Part shown: positions 63,733 to 64,000 of the stretch, piece by piece
Position numbering within the stretch: position 1 is the first letter of the stretch
How the letters are laid out: every line of letters starts with the position of its first letter
From: CAVQMB01 sp963713445
Lineage (GTDB): Bacteria; Pseudomonadota; Gammaproteobacteria; Competibacterales; Competibacteraceae
DNA length: 64,000 bases
Assembly: GCA_963713445.1 (NCBI GenBank)
Contig: CAVQMB010000008.1
Coordinates: 170,573 to 234,572 of the forward strand
Reading direction: 5' to 3'
Program-made: the position numbers and the translations under genes
Notes under the pieces: generated by a model
Told to the model about the DNA's origin: nothing
Databases searched by the model: none
What the model saw: only the letters and a program-made list of their open reading frames with translations

Positions 63733-64000
63733 TCAATCAGATGACGCCACCCGACGCGGCTCACTCTGCTGGTAAATGAAATAGGGTTTGGCCTCACCTT
63801 TGATGACGGTATCATCGACCACCACCTTGGTCACATCGGTCAGGCTGGGCAGTTCGTACATCGTATCCAGCAGCACCTGCTCCAGTATGGTCCGCAAACC
63901 ACGGGCACCGGTCTTGCGCTCCATGGCTTTGTGCGCCACGGCCCGCAATGCGTCCTCGCGGAACTCCAGCTCACAACCTTCCATCTCGAACAGCCTGGAG
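63733..64000 (-). CDS. clpX: ATP-dependent Clp protease ATP-binding subunit ClpX, C-terminal part (cut by window edge)
   Basis: The C-terminal part of ClpX, the unfoldase that feeds substrates to ClpP. The frame stays open to the window end. The segments LFEMEGCELEFREDALRAVAHKAMERKTGARGLRTILEQVLLDTMYELPS and VTKVVVDDTVIKGEAKPYFIY are the usual ClpX end, including the sensor-2 arginine (GARGLR). The upstream AAA+ and zinc domains lie outside the window. Order clpX-lon-hupB matches gammaproteobacteria. Confidence 0.96.
   Translation of the reverse strand, partial: SRLFEMEGCELEFREDALRAVAHKAMERKTGARGLRTILEQVLLDTMYELPSLTDVTKVVVDDTVIKGEAKPYFIYQQSEPRRVASSD

Noticed and set aside
1..64000. CRISPR arrays, prophage, IS elements or antiphage systems
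   Set aside because: No repeat arrays, transposases, integrases or defence genes were seen in any frame.

Overview
The window is a GC-rich, gene-dense chromosomal segment from a gammaproteobacterium. The evidence is the order clpX-lon-hupB-tRNAs-ppiD, the fabA-fabB pair, divergent mrp/metG with dcd beside mrp, Hda, a long RNase E, and an exbB-exbD-lpxK-Trm112-kdsB lipopolysaccharide block. Genus cannot be told from the sequence alone. I see no phage genes, insertion sequences, rRNA genes or CRISPR arrays; nearly everything is housekeeping or cell-envelope function.

Layout. 1-5.1 kb: the gltD end, a DedA membrane protein, then TerC - GNAT/C39-peptidase fusion - RimK-like ATP-grasp as an overlapping operon. 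5.1-15.7 kb: a large MscS-family channel (minus), an RDD membrane protein, an AraD1/FAH enzyme and a giant alpha-2-macroglobulin. 15.7-23.6 kb: an acyl-CoA synthetase, then a minus-strand operon of APC permease, retropepsin-like protease, RimK, M14-type deacylase and PBP1C. 23.6-31.3 kb: HrpA, a cold-shock protein, TypA, a histidine phosphatase and PdxH. 31.7-41.3 kb: RNase E, then the minus-strand block Amt, HisD-like, ExbB, ExbD, LpxK, Trm112, KdsB and a tyrosine phosphatase. 41.8-49.5 kb: amidase, ParA-like ATPase, L,D-transpeptidase, FabA, FabB, a small membrane protein, a TSUP permease and an Lrp/AsnC-type single domain. 49.5-58.5 kb: Hda, PurM, PurN, a DUF3108 protein, Dcd, Mrp, MetG, DnaQ and FabI. 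58.5-64 kb: PpiD, two tRNA-Asp, tRNA-Val, HU, Lon and the ClpX end.

The strongest anomaly is that five otherwise well-conserved genes (alpha-2-macroglobulin, typA, purM, a DUF3108 gene and mrp) are each broken by a single-base indel, while the protein on the far side of each break remains well conserved. Because PurM and Mrp are core functions, sequence or assembly error is the likeliest cause, with recent pseudogene formation as the alternative. In mrp the shift also creates a false Mrp-Dcd fusion.

The most interesting biology is two separate RimK-type ATP-grasp ligase clusters within about 20 kb, each with its own peptidase: one with a GNAT/C39 fusion protein, the other with a retropepsin-like protease and an M14-type deacylase. 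They look like peptide-tagging and untagging systems, but substrates cannot be read from the sequence. I found no clearly undescribed system; these clusters are the best candidates.
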